From Methanobacteriota archaeon (GTDB lineage Archaea; Halobacteriota; Methanomicrobia; Methanomicrobiales; Methanospirillaceae), in NCBI GenBank assembly GCA_029547145.1, contig JAKPPV010000040.1, positions 1-42,978 of the forward strand: 42,978 bases of DNA, written 5' to 3'. The position numbers and the translations under genes were made by a program. Positions 1 through 9,295 of this stretch are shown here, in pieces. Below the pieces are notes generated by a model. It saw only the letters and a program-made list of their open reading frames with translations, ran no database searches and was not told the origin of the DNA. Numbering within the stretch: position 1 is the stretch's first letter; each line of letters opens with the position of its first letter.

Positions 1-61
1 GACAGCACGCATCCCCTCTGATTGGTCGCAAAGATAATCTTCGATAATTGATAATGGGATC

Positions 62-109
62 ATGGCCCTGTTTCTCCTTTCTTCAAATCTAGGTTGGATT
101 CAGGGCCAT
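62..109. repeat. Short inverted repeat upstream of a broken PKD gene
   Basis: The 9-base arms atggccctg (62-70) and cagggccat (101-109) are exact reverse complements separated by 30 bases. They lie where the reading frame of the PKD fragment loses its upstream part (in-frame stop at 90-92). This could be a hairpin or the scar of an insertion-sequence end. No transposase is visible beside it in the window, so the origin is inference. Confidence 0.35.
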
Positions 110-344
110 TGAGATTTTACATCACTTTTGGCACACTACCACGAACTTCAAGTTCGTCGGTTCGGGGTCAGGCGGGACGCCGACAACCTACTACTGGACC
201 TTCGGTGACGGGAAGAGCGCGTACGGCAAGACCGTCTATCACAAGTACTCGTCCACCGGGTACAAGACCGTCATGCTGAAGGTGAGCTTCACGAACGGGT
301 GGTGGGCCTCCCTGACCCGGTACAATTATATCAGGGTAACCTGA
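93..344 (+). pseudogene. C-terminal remnant of a PKD-domain surface protein
   Basis: The frame is open from 93 to the TGA at 342-344 and encodes a typical PKD-domain C-terminal half: a TYYWTFGDG core at 174-200, then a KTVYHKYSSTGYKTVMLKV strand pair, ending YNYIRVT. PKD domains are immunoglobulin-like modules of archaeal surface proteins. There is no start codon in frame and no recognisable sequence before about residue 15. A TAG at 90-92 closes the frame upstream, so this is the tail of a larger gene cut off at its 5' side. A pyrimidine-rich stretch just after the stop (about 346-372) may be an old terminator. The domain call is confident; the cause of the truncation is unknown. Confidence 0.7.
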
Positions 345-510
345 TCCACCCCTCTCCTTTCTCTCCTCTTTTCGCCAGGCGGACGACGCCCCGCGTTCCC
401 GCCAGACCGCAATACGCTCTGCTCCCGTATCGAATCCACGAATGATCGTTGCAGGACCGGTATGTACCTGTCAACCGGTTGCGTCGGGCCGGTGGTATAC
501 CGGTCCCCTC

Positions 511-2076
511 CTAGCGCCGGCGGTACCGCCGGAAGAGGTACCAGGTCCCTCCGGCGATCGCCGCCAGCATCAGCACCCCGAGGAGCGGCACGAGGGACTG
601 CTCGTGGACGATCACGCGGTACTCATCGGTCTTCTCCGCCTGGTCGGCGACCACCCGGACGCTGAACCGGTACTCGCTCGCCGGTACCGATGCCGGCGGG
701 ACCAACCGCACCCGGATCCCGGCAGCCTCTCCCGGGGGGATCGAACCGACCCCCTGCGGTGAGATGACGCCGGACCATCCCTGCGGGGCGCTAATGCTGG
801 CGTTCAGGTTCGTCAGCGCGCCTGACGTGGCGCCGTTCCGGACGGTGATGTTGAACTCGAGCGCTTCGCCACGCGTGATGTCGTACTGGTACCGCTCGGC
901 GGTGACCCGCATCTCTGCCGCCTCCTGCATCCGGACGGTGAGGTTGCGGGCATACGTCCCCCCTCCCCCGGTCACGATCGCCGTCAGGTTGTAGGTCCCC
1001 TGGGGCGCGTTCCTGCTCGGGATCACCTCGATCGTGAGACGGCGCACCTCCCCGGGGGCGAGGTTGACCTCGTCGAGCTCCGTGCCGGTCCCTTCCCGGT
1101 CCCGGAACCGGACGTACCAGTCCGGCGGCTCGTCCTCGGAGTCGAGGCGGTAGACGTCGTCGGTCCTGCCGATGTTCCGGAGCTCCATCTCGAACTGCGC
1201 GTTTCGTCCCACCGCCCCGATCACGGTGGAGGTCTCGATCTTCACCTCCGCCGCATAGGGCCGGGTCTCAAGGGTGACCGTACCGAGGTCGGTGACCACG
1301 CCTCCCTTCAGTCTCACGCCCCTCCGGGTGACATCAACATACCCCTCCCGACCGATCCGGACGTCGTAGGTGCCCGGCACCACCTCCAGATCGACCGTCC
1401 CATCGGCGGCAGTCAGGTAGCGGTCGACCTCCGTGCCCCTCCCGGGGACGAGGAGGACGATCTCCGCGCGGCGGACATGGTTTCCATCCTTGTCGTTCAC
1501 CACGAGTCTGAGACGCGCCCGGTCCCCCGTATGCGTCCGGCTGATCGTGATGTAGAGGGGATACCGCTTCTCCCCGACATGGACAGCAAGGGGGTACTGT
1601 CCGGTCCCCGTCTCTGCGGAGGTCTCCACCTCGAGCCGGACGCTCCGCTGCGCTCCCTGGGGGATGTCGATCATGGAGACCTCCCGCCGGTCCTCGTCCG
1701 TAAACCTCCACTCCCACCCGTCCGTTCCGGCGGGGAGGGTGGCACGCAGGCGCCGGACCTTCTCCTCTGCCCCGCGGTTCTCGACGTTCAGGACGAAGAC
1801 AGCGGTCTCTCCCGCCTCGATCGTCCTGGCGGGGAAGTCCGACTGGACCCGGAGTTCCTGGTATCCGGCTCCATCGCCACTCGCCCCCCCGTCGTCGGGG
1901 AGGGGCGTGTTCGTCACCTCGGGGGTCGTCTCCCCGCCGCCACCCGCGTCGTAAAGGGTACCGTTCGTCTCACCGGCGACCATCGGGAGTGCTGATGCCA
2001 CACCGGCAGCTGAGAGTAAGAGGAAGACCAGAAAAAAGAGCGCGGCAGCAGGGTGACAGGGAGGCGGATGGGTCAT
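511..2076 (-). CDS. Exported, membrane-anchored NEW3-like protein of an ABC system
   Basis: A 521-residue protein. An N-terminal signal segment (about residues 10-30, hydrophobic) is followed by a Pro/Thr/Gly-rich stretch. Beta-sandwich modules follow with the pattern of NEW3 domains: PARTIEAGETAVFVLNVENRG near residue 83, LEVEVxxxG-type repeats, and a carboxypeptidase-regulatory-like module around residues 190-260. A single C-terminal transmembrane helix (VPLLGVLMLAAIAGGTWYLF) has a basic tail, RRYRRR. The bulk should lie outside the cell, anchored by the C-terminus. It is the last gene of a minus-strand operon, six bases downstream of the permease stop. NEW3 proteins often sit beside ABC-2 transporters in archaea, so it may be an accessory subunit or an exported substrate-binding partner. 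The substrate is unknown. Confidence 0.75.
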   Translation of the reverse strand: MTHPPPCHPAAALFFLVFLLLSAAGVASALPMVAGETNGTLYDAGGGGETTPEVTNTPLPDDGGASGDGAGYQELRVQSDFPARTIEAGETAVFVLNVENRGAEEKVRRLRATLPAGTDGWEWRFTDEDRREVSMIDIPQGAQRSVRLEVETSAETGTGQYPLAVHVGEKRYPLYITISRTHTGDRARLRLVVNDKDGNHVRRAEIVLLVPGRGTEVDRYLTAADGTVDLEVVPGTYDVRIGREGYVDVTRRGVRLKGGVVTDLGTVTLETRPYAAEVKIETSTVIGAVGRNAQFEMELRNIGRTDDVYRLDSEDEPPDWYVRFRDREGTGTELDEVNLAPGEVRRLTIEVIPSRNAPQGTYNLTAIVTGGGGTYARNLTVRMQEAAEMRVTAERYQYDITRGEALEFNITVRNGATSGALTNLNASISAPQGWSGVISPQGVGSIPPGEAAGIRVRLVPPASVPASEYRFSVRVVADQAEKTDEYRVIVHEQSLVPLLGVLMLAAIAGGTWYLFRRYRRR

Positions 2077-2082
2077 TGCAAA

Positions 2083-3198
2083 CTACCTGATGTCCATCCT
2101 CATGAAACGGGCGTATGCCAGGCCGAAGAAGAGCGCCGGGATCACCAGGAGGGCGATCAGGTTGGGAAGGATCGACTCCACGACGTTCGGTACCGATGCC
2201 ATCGGGGCCTCCGGCTCCGCCGGGCTCTCGTCGGGGAGACCGCTCCCCGTCCCGGCGCTCGCCACGCTCGTCAGGACCGGGGTGTTCAGCTCTCTCATGA
2301 CCTGCCGGAAGTTCAGGGTCGGTGAGAAGAGGCTGATCACCCCTTCGAGTGAGAGCCTCCGCTCCTCGTACGCCTGCAGCTCCCGTTCGTATCTCTGGCT
2401 CTCCTCGATCCCGGTGACGTCGGAACCGTTCCCGGACCCGGGGACGAGCGCCGGCTCCACAGCCCCGACTGACTGGGTGCCCGCGAGCCCGGGGGGAGAG
2501 AGGGATGGGGGTGCCGGCGGTGGTCCCATGAAGACGCCGACCACGTTCGGGTCCACGAAGACCGGGAGGAGGGACGAGAGTACGATGAAGACGACCAGGG
2601 CGGCGACCAGGGCGGTACCCCCGGTTCGGCTGATGGTCGAGATGAAGAGGGCCACGGAGAAGTAGGAGACGACGAGGAGGAGCGTGGCGAGCCCGAGCAC
2701 CACGAGCGCGAAGGCCTCGTACCCGTCGGGGACCACACCGAAGGCGAGCAGGACCCCGAGGACGACCGCGAACGTCACGAAGATAAGCCCCGCGATCGCC
2801 CCGATCCCGCCGAGTCCCTTGCCGTTGATCACCTCGTCCCGGTAGATGGGGTGGGAGAGGAGGAGCTTGAGCGACCCCCCCTCCTTCTCCCGGGTGACAA
2901 GGTCGAAGCCCATCGCGATCCCGAGGATCGCACCGATGAGAAGGATCTGCTCCCCGACCGAGTTGAAGACATCCAGCAGGGAGACTCCGGTTGCCGATCC
3001 CGGATCGGCCGAACTCTCCCCGACCGTGCCGATCGTCCCGGCATACCGGTCGACCGCCGTCCGGTAGTTGATCATCCCCCCGACCAGCCCGATCGAGACG
3101 ACGAGGAGGAGCAGGACTGCGATCAGGAGGAAGCGCCGGGATGTGAGGTGATCGTGGAACTCCTTGGTGGCGACCACGCGCAGCCTGGAGAGCCTCAT
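2083..3198 (-). CDS. ABC-2 type transporter permease
   Basis: A protein of about 371 residues with the ABC-2/NosY layout. The first helix (RRFLLIAVLLLLVVSIGLVGG) is followed by an external loop. A cluster of helices begins with QILLIGAILGIAMGFDLV, and the cytoplasmic motif TREKEGGSLKLLLSHPI typical of this family follows. After further helices there is a long Pro/Gly-rich external loop with a coiled segment (about residues 230-330). A last helix, ILPNLIALLVIPALFFGLAY, ends the protein. I chose the ATG at 3198; a TTG nine bases upstream is possible. The sequence ggaggtg directly precedes the ATG. It lies 18 bases after the ATPase gene and six bases before the NEW3-like gene, so the three form one transporter operon. 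The substrate is unknown. Confidence 0.85.
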   Translation of the reverse strand: MRLSRLRVVATKEFHDHLTSRRFLLIAVLLLLVVSIGLVGGMINYRTAVDRYAGTIGTVGESSADPGSATGVSLLDVFNSVGEQILLIGAILGIAMGFDLVTREKEGGSLKLLLSHPIYRDEVINGKGLGGIGAIAGLIFVTFAVVLGVLLAFGVVPDGYEAFALVVLGLATLLLVVSYFSVALFISTISRTGGTALVAALVVFIVLSSLLPVFVDPNVVGVFMGPPPAPPSLSPPGLAGTQSVGAVEPALVPGSGNGSDVTGIEESQRYERELQAYEERRLSLEGVISLFSPTLNFRQVMRELNTPVLTSVASAGTGSGLPDESPAEPEAPMASVPNVVESILPNLIALLVIPALFFGLAYARFMRMDIR

Positions 3199-3216
3199 CA
3201 CCTCCAACCCCCCGGT

Positions 3217-4131
3217 TCATGTCGCATGGTAGTACCTCATAAAGACCTCTTCGAGTGACGGTTCCTCGACCGCGAGCTCCCGGATCGTGACACCGGCGTT
3301 CCGGAGCTGGTCCACGAGCCAGTCCCGGACGTCGTCCGTCACCTGGAACCTTGCACGGCAGCGGTTGGCGTCGTACTCCGCTGCAAGGATCGACGGGTGG
3401 TCCAGTTCGGGGATCGGCGACCGGGTTTCGACCCGTATCGCCATGCCCCCTGCGGTCTGCGCGAGCCGGAACGGCAGGTCCGTGACGGAACCGCTCGCAA
3501 CGAGCCGGCCCCGTGCCAGGATCGCGACGGAGGTGCAGACCTTCGCGACCTCGGAGAGGATGTGGGACGAGACCACGACCGTCCTGCCCTCGGCGCGGAG
3601 CGACCGGACGATCTCGCGGTACTCGGCGACACAGAGCGGGTCGAGGTTCGCCGTCGGTTCGTCGAGGACAAGGACATCGGGGTCGTTCAGCAGGATCTTC
3701 GCGATCCCGAGCCGCTGGACCATGCCGCGGGAATACCCTCCGACCTTCTTGTCGAGCCCTCCGAGGTCCAGGCGTTCCAGGACGTCGGCGATTCTCTCTG
3801 CGCGGACCGCCCGGGGGAGATCATAGATGGCCGCGAAGTACGCGAGGTTCTGCTCGGCGGTCATGTTTTCGTAGAAACCGACATCGTCGGGCATAAAACC
3901 CATCCGGCGTTTCACCGCGATCGGTTCGAGTGCCACGTCGATCCCATCGACCAGGCACCGCCCCGAGGTCGGTTGAATCAGGCCGACCAGCATCAGGATG
4001 GTCGTGGTCTTGCCCGCCCCGTTCGGGCCGAGCAGGCCGAAGACCTCGCCGCGGGGGATCTCGAGCGAGAGGTCGTCCACGGCGGCGACACCGTCGTACT
4101 CCTTTCTCAGTCGTTCAAAGGTGATCATCAT
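3217..4131 (-). CDS. ABC transporter ATP-binding protein (CcmA/NosF type)
   Basis: A 304-residue ATPase that would power the ABC-2 permease encoded next. Walker A is GPNGAGKT (residues 35-42). The Q-loop region is in GFMPDDVGFYENMTAEQNL. The signature loop reads YSRGMVQRLGIA rather than LSGGQ, which is normal for this subfamily. Walker B plus glutamate is DVLVLDEPTANLDP, and the H-loop histidine lies in VVSSHILSEV. A C-terminal domain of about 90 residues is typical of CcmA/NosF-like exporters. It is the first gene of the operon, with a TATA-like element about 50 bases upstream. The second ATG (residue 2) is an equally good start. It may export a lipid, peptide or surface component; the sequence does not say which. 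Confidence 0.9.
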   Translation of the reverse strand: MMITFERLRKEYDGVAAVDDLSLEIPRGEVFGLLGPNGAGKTTTILMLVGLIQPTSGRCLVDGIDVALEPIAVKRRMGFMPDDVGFYENMTAEQNLAYFAAIYDLPRAVRAERIADVLERLDLGGLDKKVGGYSRGMVQRLGIAKILLNDPDVLVLDEPTANLDPLCVAEYREIVRSLRAEGRTVVVSSHILSEVAKVCTSVAILARGRLVASGSVTDLPFRLAQTAGGMAIRVETRSPIPELDHPSILAAEYDANRCRARFQVTDDVRDWLVDQLRNAGVTIRELAVEEPSLEEVFMRYYHAT

Positions 4132-4183
4132 CGCGCCCGCCTGGTCAGGGACACCCGGTCCGACGATGGCTGTATGTCACGAT

Positions 4184-4192
4184 ATTATAAAT
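4184..4192 (-). promoter_or_regulatory. Probable TATA box of the ABC transporter operon
   Basis: The plus-strand sequence attataaat reads atttataat on the minus strand, a good archaeal TATA box in otherwise GC-rich DNA. It lies about 53-60 bases upstream of the ATPase start at 4131, giving an expected leader of roughly 25-30 bases. Confidence 0.5.
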
Positions 4193-4282
4193 AATGCCGT
4201 GAAAGGTGCGTGGGTCCGACCGGTACTCGCCTGTACCGGGAACGGCGCCGGAACCTGCTGTCGTCCGCTGCAGATCCGCTGT

Positions 4283-4768
4283 TCACTCGCTCCAGACGAC
4301 GACCGGATCGATCGTCGCATCGATCACCAGGTCGAACGGGACGTGCGTGCACCATCCGGCCTTCTCGAACATCTGCTGGAAGCAGACGCCCGCGACCATC
4401 GCCGTCGGGAACTGGTCGAGGAACGTCGTCACGTCCTGGTGGCTGACGCCGCTGTTCTCCATCGAGAGACCTCCCATGATCACGATCACGCTGGGATGAA
4501 GGTCCTCCGGTTCGTCTCCTCCCTGCATCCCCAGGTACGGGACGAGATCGAGGCGTCGCGCCCGTGCTGCGTCCACGCCCGGTACGAAGACCTGCTGCAC
4601 CGGGAGGGACCGGATGGCAAAGGCGAGCAGCTCGACGAACGGCGTGCAGGTGCCCGGCACGCCGCAGTAGACGACCTGGTCCCCGGCGGAGAGCCCGAGT
4701 CCCTCGATGTACTCGCGGAACGGCCTGAGGATCCCGGGGACCCCCTTGAGTACGCTACGTTGCTCCAT
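4283..4768 (-). CDS. DUF2124-like conserved methanogen protein
   Basis: A 161-residue soluble protein without a signal peptide or membrane segment. The alternating strand/helix pattern suggests a Rossmann-like alpha/beta fold: GDQVVYCGVPGTCTPFVELL, then VIVIMGGLSMENSGVS, then PTAMVAGVCFQQMFEKAGW. It resembles my memory of the DUF2124 family, found in methanogens and of unknown function. That assignment is by eye and unverified. The gene stands alone on the minus strand between the ABC operon and a Yip1-like locus. No function is proposed. Confidence 0.65.
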   Translation of the reverse strand: MEQRSVLKGVPGILRPFREYIEGLGLSAGDQVVYCGVPGTCTPFVELLAFAIRSLPVQQVFVPGVDAARARRLDLVPYLGMQGGDEPEDLHPSVIVIMGGLSMENSGVSHQDVTTFLDQFPTAMVAGVCFQQMFEKAGWCTHVPFDLVIDATIDPVVVWSE

Positions 4769-5014
4769 GGTCTAGGGATTGCAGCGCGGTGATATCAAGG
4801 GATCGGCGTCCGGTAGGTTCCGTTCAGTGAGCGGGCGATAGATCCCGCGATCTCCCGGCGCGATCCTGCCACCGCGAAACGACAGGCGGGTCAAAGACCC
4901 GTCCTCCGTCGAGCTCGTCTCCCGATCCTTGCACGGGGTGGGGCATTCACGGGTGCCAGCGGTCATTTTTCCCATCGATCGTTCTCCCGTCGTAACGGGC
5001 AGGAATAATTCCGA

Positions 5015-5022
5015 AAATTTAT
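5015..5022 (+). promoter_or_regulatory. Probable TATA box of the Yip1-like locus
   Basis: The sequence aaatttat sits in a short AT-rich patch (5004-5024), about 28-35 bases before the ATG at 5050. That spacing predicts a very short or absent leader. Nothing else recognisable was found in the 4769-5049 intergenic stretch. Confidence 0.45.
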
Positions 5023-5049
5023 GTTGACGATGATGGCATCTGACAGTGT

Positions 5050-5655
5050 ATGACTCTCTCCCTTGCCGAGAAGATCACGGGGTTCATCATGCGCCCCGCC
5101 GAGACGTTCCGCGAGGTGCGGGGCGAATCCTTCGGGGACGCCGCCAGCTACTTTGCCGTTCTGTTGCTGATCAACGCCGTCCTCTCCGGTGTCGTCGCTC
5201 TGATCGGGCTCTGATCGGTCGGTATGCCCGGTGCCGGCATCGCCGGCGCGGGGGGTATCGGCGGGATGGTCGGCGCCTTCATCATCGCCGTGATCGCCGG
5301 GATCATCGGTCTTGTGATCGGGGCGATCCTCCTCCACATCGGCGTCGTCATCATGGGCGGCAGGGGTGGGTTCGTCTCCACCTTCAAGGCAGCGGTCTAC
5401 GCGCTCACGCCGTACTACCTGCTGGGATGGATCCCGATCATCGGTTTCCTTGCCGGGATCTGGGGCCTGATCGTCGAGATCTTCGGTATCCGCGAACTCC
5501 ACGACATGGACACCGGAAAGGCGATCATCGCCTGGGTGATCTCGGTCGTGATCGTGATCGTCATCGCGGTGATCCTCGCCGTCCTCGTCGGTGTGGCCAT
5601 CATCGGACTTCTGGGTCTCGCCTCCTCGACGACCACCCCGGTGATCACCCCCTGA
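5050..5655 (+). pseudogene. Yip1-family membrane protein gene with one in-frame TGA
   Basis: Starting at the ATG at 5050, the frame reads a typical Yip1-domain N-terminus (ITGFIMRPAETFREVRGES, then YFAVLLLINAVLSGVVALI). It stops at a TGA at 5212-5214 after 54 codons. The same frame resumes at once with SVGMPGAGIAGAG and runs to 5655. That part carries the rest of the family pattern: glycine-rich helices, YALTPYYLLGWIPIIGFLAG, IWGLIVEIFGIRELHDMDTGKAI, and a final hydrophobic helix. Without the stop it would be a normal Yip1 protein of about 200 residues with roughly five helices. There is no frameshift. One base change (for example GGA or TGG to TGA), a sequencing error, or reinitiation at the ATG at 5224 (143 residues) would each explain it. 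Confidence 0.75.
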
Positions 5656-5716
5656 TCTCCTCCTTTCTCTCCCCACTTGGCAACATGCAAGAGCTCCCCT
5701 CTCCAACAGCCTGCCG

Positions 5717-6340
5717 ATGAAGGACAGCGACGAGGAAGGGCCGGTCAGCAAGACCAATGTCGAGCGGCTCACCAACGCCTTCTTCGGGTTCACGATGACC
5801 CTGCTGATCCGGAACCTCGCGGTCCCCGACCTCTCGACGATGACCGGCGGGGCGATCGTTTCGACCGCTGCCCGGTATCTCGTCGACCTTTCTACCTACC
5901 TCTTCGTCTTCCTGGTCCTCGCCGTTTCGTGGGTGATGGTCTTCCGCGTCTACCGCAACATCGTCGCGGTCGATCGGGGGTTCGTGGTCCGGGTCTTTGT
6001 CGCGCTCCTTTTCGTCGTCTTCCTCCCTGTCACGAGCCAGCTGGATACGGCCCTCGAGACACCCATCGGGGGCGTCTTCGCCCAGGTCAACATCCTGCTC
6101 CTCGGGGTGATGACCTGGTCGCTCTTCCGGTACGCGGCCCGTACCCCCTCCCTCCGGAACGCGCGCTTCTCGGACCCCCGGGTGATCGGGCGCGTGCACC
6201 ATGAATACATCGTCGTCCCCGTGCTCTCCTCACTCGCCCTCGTCCTCTCCCTTGTGGACGTGCCCCTTGCGGGCATCGTCTACCTGGCGGCGCCGTTCGT
6301 GCTCTATTGGACGATCGGCCGGGACGGGCTCGATCCCTGA
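5717..6340 (+). CDS. TMEM175-like (DUF1211) membrane protein
   Basis: A 207-residue protein with about six hydrophobic segments. The first one, VERLTNAFFGFTMTLLIRNL followed by VPDLS, matches the first-helix pattern of prokaryotic TMEM175 proteins (a short helix after an R-x-[ST]-[DN] element, then MTLL-N-[IL]). That family forms potassium-permeable tetrameric channels. The match in this first helix is good; the rest is hydrophobic with few landmarks. The canonical F-S-D triplet is replaced by a T-N-A-F context, so channel activity is an inference. It starts 61 bases after the Yip1 frame ends and may share its transcript. It converges on fusA, with 138 bases between them. Confidence 0.6.
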   Translation: MKDSDEEGPVSKTNVERLTNAFFGFTMTLLIRNLAVPDLSTMTGGAIVSTAARYLVDLSTYLFVFLVLAVSWVMVFRVYRNIVAVDRGFVVRVFVALLFVVFLPVTSQLDTALETPIGGVFAQVNILLLGVMTWSLFRYAARTPSLRNARFSDPRVIGRVHHEYIVVPVLSSLALVLSLVDVPLAGIVYLAAPFVLYWTIGRDGLDP

Positions 6341-6478
6341 TCCACGTCCATCCCGGGGCCGTTCGAACGGGTCCATCCCGGAGCCCGACAGCGGCCCGCT
6401 CCGCTATCCGGGTATGCGACATCACCGGACGCCTCCCGAAACGGGTCCGTGGTGAGAAAAAAGAGAGATGCCCGGGGT

Positions 6479-8671
6479 CTACGCGAGGTAGTCCTCGGGG
6501 CGCGGGAGCTGCTCCTTGAGCCCCTTGCGCTTCCGGATCCCCATCACGACGTCTTTGACCATGCCCGCCGGAACGATCTCGAACCCGGCGAACTCCGAGG
6601 ACCACATCGCACGTCCCTCGGTGGCGGAACGGATGTCTCCGGCGAAGCCGAAGAGTTCGGCGACGGGTGCCTTGCCCACGACCGTGACCGTGTCGCCCTC
6701 GGAGGTGATGTCATAGACCTGTCCGCGACGGCCCTGGAGCTGGGAGGTGGCCGCACCCATCTGTTCCGTCGGGACGGTGATCGAGATCTTCTGCATCGGC
6801 TCGAGGAGGGAGTCGCCGGCCATCAGCAGTCCCGCCTTGATGGCAGAACGGGCGGCGGGGATCACCTGCGCGGGGCCGCGGTGGATCGCGTCCTCGTGGA
6901 GCTTGACATCGACCAGGCGGATCTTCATGTTCTGGACCTTCTCGTCGGCGAGGGGACCGCCGTCGAGGGCCTCGTGCACACCGTCGAGGATCAGTTCCAT
7001 CGTCTCGTTGAGGTACTGGATCCCCTTGGTCATGTCGATGAACATGTTGGTCCCGTAGATGTCCTTGACGTTCTTCGCCTCCTCCTTGTCGAAGCCGGCG
7101 GCGATCAGGGCGTCGCGCCGCTCGAGCATCGGCTGGTTCATCGAGATCTCGCCGTTCCTGATCATCTCGACGATATTCTCGGGCAGGGGTTCGATGTCGA
7201 CGTAGAACCGGTTGTGACGGTTCGGGGACTTGCCCTCCACGTTGGTCGCGACGCCGGTCGGGGTCTCGCGGTAGACGACGATCGGCGGCGAGGTGACGAT
7301 CTCGACCCCCTTGTCCCGCTTGATCCGACCCGTGATGATCTCGAGGTGGAGCTCGCCCATTCCGGCGATCAGGTGCTCGCCGGTCTCCTCGTTGATCGTG
7401 ACGTTCAGGGTCGGGTCCTCTTTTGCCACCTGCCGGAGCACCTCGACGAGCTTGGGCAGGTCCTTCATGTTCTTCGCCTCGACGGCGACGGTCATCACCG
7501 GCTCGGAGTAGTGCTTGAGGGACTCGAACGGCGTCATCTCGCGCAGGCTCGTGACCGTGGAACCGACGATCGCATCCTTCAGGCCGGTCACCGCGGCGAT
7601 GTTGCCGGCGGGGATCTCCTCCACCTGGATACGGGTCGGCCCCATGAAGATGCCGGCCTGCTGCACCCGGTTCGGGCGCTGGGCGGCGCCCATCACGTAG
7701 ACCTCCGCTCCCCGGCGCATGGTGCCCGAGAAGAGCCGGCCGGTCGCGATCTCGCCCGCGTTCGCGTCGAACGAGATGTCGGTCACCATCATCGTGATCG
7801 GGCCGTTCGGGTCGCACGAGTACATCGCCTTCCCCTCGGGAGACTCCTTGTCCCCGTGCCAGATCACGTTGATACGACGCTTCTGGGCCTCGATCGGGTT
7901 CGGGAGGTGGCGCACCACCATGTCGAGCAGGACCGCGTGGAGTGGCGACCTCTTGGCGAGCGTCTTCATCTCGCCGGCACGGCACATCTGGTAGACGTCC
8001 TTGAACGAGACCCCCGAGGTCTTCATGTACGGGACGGAGATCGCCCAGTTGTAGAGCGCGGAGCCGAAGGCGACCGTGCCCTTTGCGGCGTCCAGCTTCC
8101 AGCCGGCGTTGTACATCTCCTCGTTCATGCCCTTGATCAGCTTGTTGACCTTGTCGATCACCCTGCCGAGGCGGATCTGCATCTCCTGCTCGTCCACCTT
8201 CAGCTCGTTGATCAGCCGGTCGACCTTGTTGACGAAGAGGACGGGCACGACCTGCTCCTTCAGGGCCTGCCGGAGCACCGTCTCGGTCTGCGGCATCGTC
8301 CCCTCGACCGCGTCGACGACCACGACCGCACCGTCGACCGCGCGCATCGCGCGGGTCACGTCCCCGCCGAAGTCGACGTGGCCGGGCGAGTCGATCATGT
8401 TGATCAGGTACTCTTTATTGTCGTACTCGTGGACCATCGAGACGTTCGAGGCGTCGATCGTGATCCCGCGGGCCTGCTCCTCCTCGTCGGAGTCCATGAA
8501 GAGCTGACGGCCGGCGAGCTCCTCGGAGATCATCCCTGCACCCGAGAGCAGGTTGTCCGAGAGCGTGGTCTTGCCGTGGTCGATGTGTGCAACGATCCCG
8601 ATATTGCGGATCAGCTCGGGCTTGTCCATGAGCTCAGTGACCCGGTCTACCATCTTCTTGCCGCGTGACAT
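6479..8671 (-). CDS. fusA: Translation elongation factor EF-2 (aEF-2)
   Basis: A full-length 730-residue archaeal EF-2, the GTPase that translocates tRNA and mRNA through the ribosome. The G1 motif AHIDHGKTT is at residues 28-36. Switch I follows as [12 protein letters not shown], the G3 motif is DSPGHVDF, and the G4 motif is NKVDRL. In domain IV the loop [15 protein letters not shown] places the diphthamide histidine at residue 597, so the protein should be modified by the Dph pathway. The C-terminus RPEDYLA is family-typical. It is the last gene of rps12-rps7-fusA, 25 bases after rps7. No tuf or rps10 follows, unlike many archaeal str operons; the next gene is convergent. Confidence 0.98.
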   Translation of the reverse strand: MSRGKKMVDRVTELMDKPELIRNIGIVAHIDHGKTTLSDNLLSGAGMISEELAGRQLFMDSDEEEQARGITIDASNVSMVHEYDNKEYLINMIDSPGHVDFGGDVTRAMRAVDGAVVVVDAVEGTMPQTETVLRQALKEQVVPVLFVNKVDRLINELKVDEQEMQIRLGRVIDKVNKLIKGMNEEMYNAGWKLDAAKGTVAFGSALYNWAISVPYMKTSGVSFKDVYQMCRAGEMKTLAKRSPLHAVLLDMVVRHLPNPIEAQKRRINVIWHGDKESPEGKAMYSCDPNGPITMMVTDISFDANAGEIATGRLFSGTMRRGAEVYVMGAAQRPNRVQQAGIFMGPTRIQVEEIPAGNIAAVTGLKDAIVGSTVTSLREMTPFESLKHYSEPVMTVAVEAKNMKDLPKLVEVLRQVAKEDPTLNVTINEETGEHLIAGMGELHLEIITGRIKRDKGVEIVTSPPIVVYRETPTGVATNVEGKSPNRHNRFYVDIEPLPENIVEMIRNGEISMNQPMLERRDALIAAGFDKEEAKNVKDIYGTNMFIDMTKGIQYLNETMELILDGVHEALDGGPLADEKVQNMKIRLVDVKLHEDAIHRGPAQVIPAARSAIKAGLLMAGDSLLEPMQKISITVPTEQMGAATSQLQGRRGQVYDITSEGDTVTVVGKAPVAELFGFAGDIRSATEGRAMWSSEFAGFEIVPAGMVKDVVMGIRKRKGLKEQLPRPEDYLA

Positions 8672-8696
8672 GTATGCACCAGAAAAGGGGGGAGGA

Positions 8697-9293
8697 TTAC
8701 CTGGCGGACTTCGCGATCCGCTCTCGCTCTTCTTTCTTTCCGACCGAGTAGGCCTTGACGTCGCCCTTCGAGGCCGCGATCAGCTCGTCGGCGAGCGCCG
8801 CTGCGACCGACTTCTTGCCGCGGCTCGCCTTCTGTACGCCCTCGGTGATGAACTTGAGGGCCGAGTCGACGCGCCGCTGGGGGGCCGTGTCGACCGACTT
8901 CGGGACGTTGATCCCGCCGTACTTCAGCCGGACCGTCTCCTCGCGGGGCCCCGCGTTCGCGACGGCCTGGACGAGCACCTGGACCGGGTTCTCCCTGGTC
9001 TTCCGGGCGATGATCTCGAAGGCGTCCTTCACGATCCGGATCGCGAGCTGCTTCTTGCCCGTGTTGTGCTCTGTCTGCATCAGGCGGTTGATCAGCCGCT
9101 CGACGATCAGCATCTGGCTCTTCGTGAAGTCCGCCCCGTTCAGCTTGCCGCAGGAGTGCGGCACGATCATCGAGTGCAGGTTCACGTACCGCTCGAGCGC
9201 GGGGTCCTCGATCTTCACCTCACCGAGGTCGTAGAGGTTGAAGAGGAGCCTCGTCGTGCCGGTCGATTCCGGCCCGGTGGTCTCTGTTACCAT
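8697..9293 (-). CDS. rps7: Ribosomal protein uS7
   Basis: A 198-residue archaeal uS7, the small-subunit protein that nucleates assembly of the 16S rRNA 3' domain and lines the E-site. Family landmarks include [32 protein letters not shown], the [16 protein letters not shown] segment and the C-terminal [13 protein letters not shown]. An N-terminal extension relative to bacterial S7 is normal for archaea. It starts two bases after rps12 ends, so translation is probably coupled, and it precedes fusA. Confidence 0.97.
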   Translation of the reverse strand: MVTETTGPESTGTTRLLFNLYDLGEVKIEDPALERYVNLHSMIVPHSCGKLNGADFTKSQMLIVERLINRLMQTEHNTGKKQLAIRIVKDAFEIIARKTRENPVQVLVQAVANAGPREETVRLKYGGINVPKSVDTAPQRRVDSALKFITEGVQKASRGKKSVAAALADELIAASKGDVKAYSVGKKEERERIAKSAR

Positions 9294-9295
9294 GA

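Noticed and set aside
5212-5214. TGA in the Yip1 gene as a selenocysteine codon
   Set aside because: No cysteine occurs at this place in the pattern of the family as I recall it, no SECIS-like element was seen, and SepS in this window serves cysteine rather than selenocysteine synthesis.
4963-5793. 276-codon minus-strand frame, very Asp/His/Glu-rich
   Set aside because: Low-complexity shadow of the Yip1-like locus; the plus-strand frame has clear family structure.
6449-8668. Long open frame antisense to fusA (739 codons, plus strand)
   Set aside because: It is His/Asp/Leu-rich with no family character and mirrors the EF-2 gene; GC-rich codon bias creates long antisense frames here.
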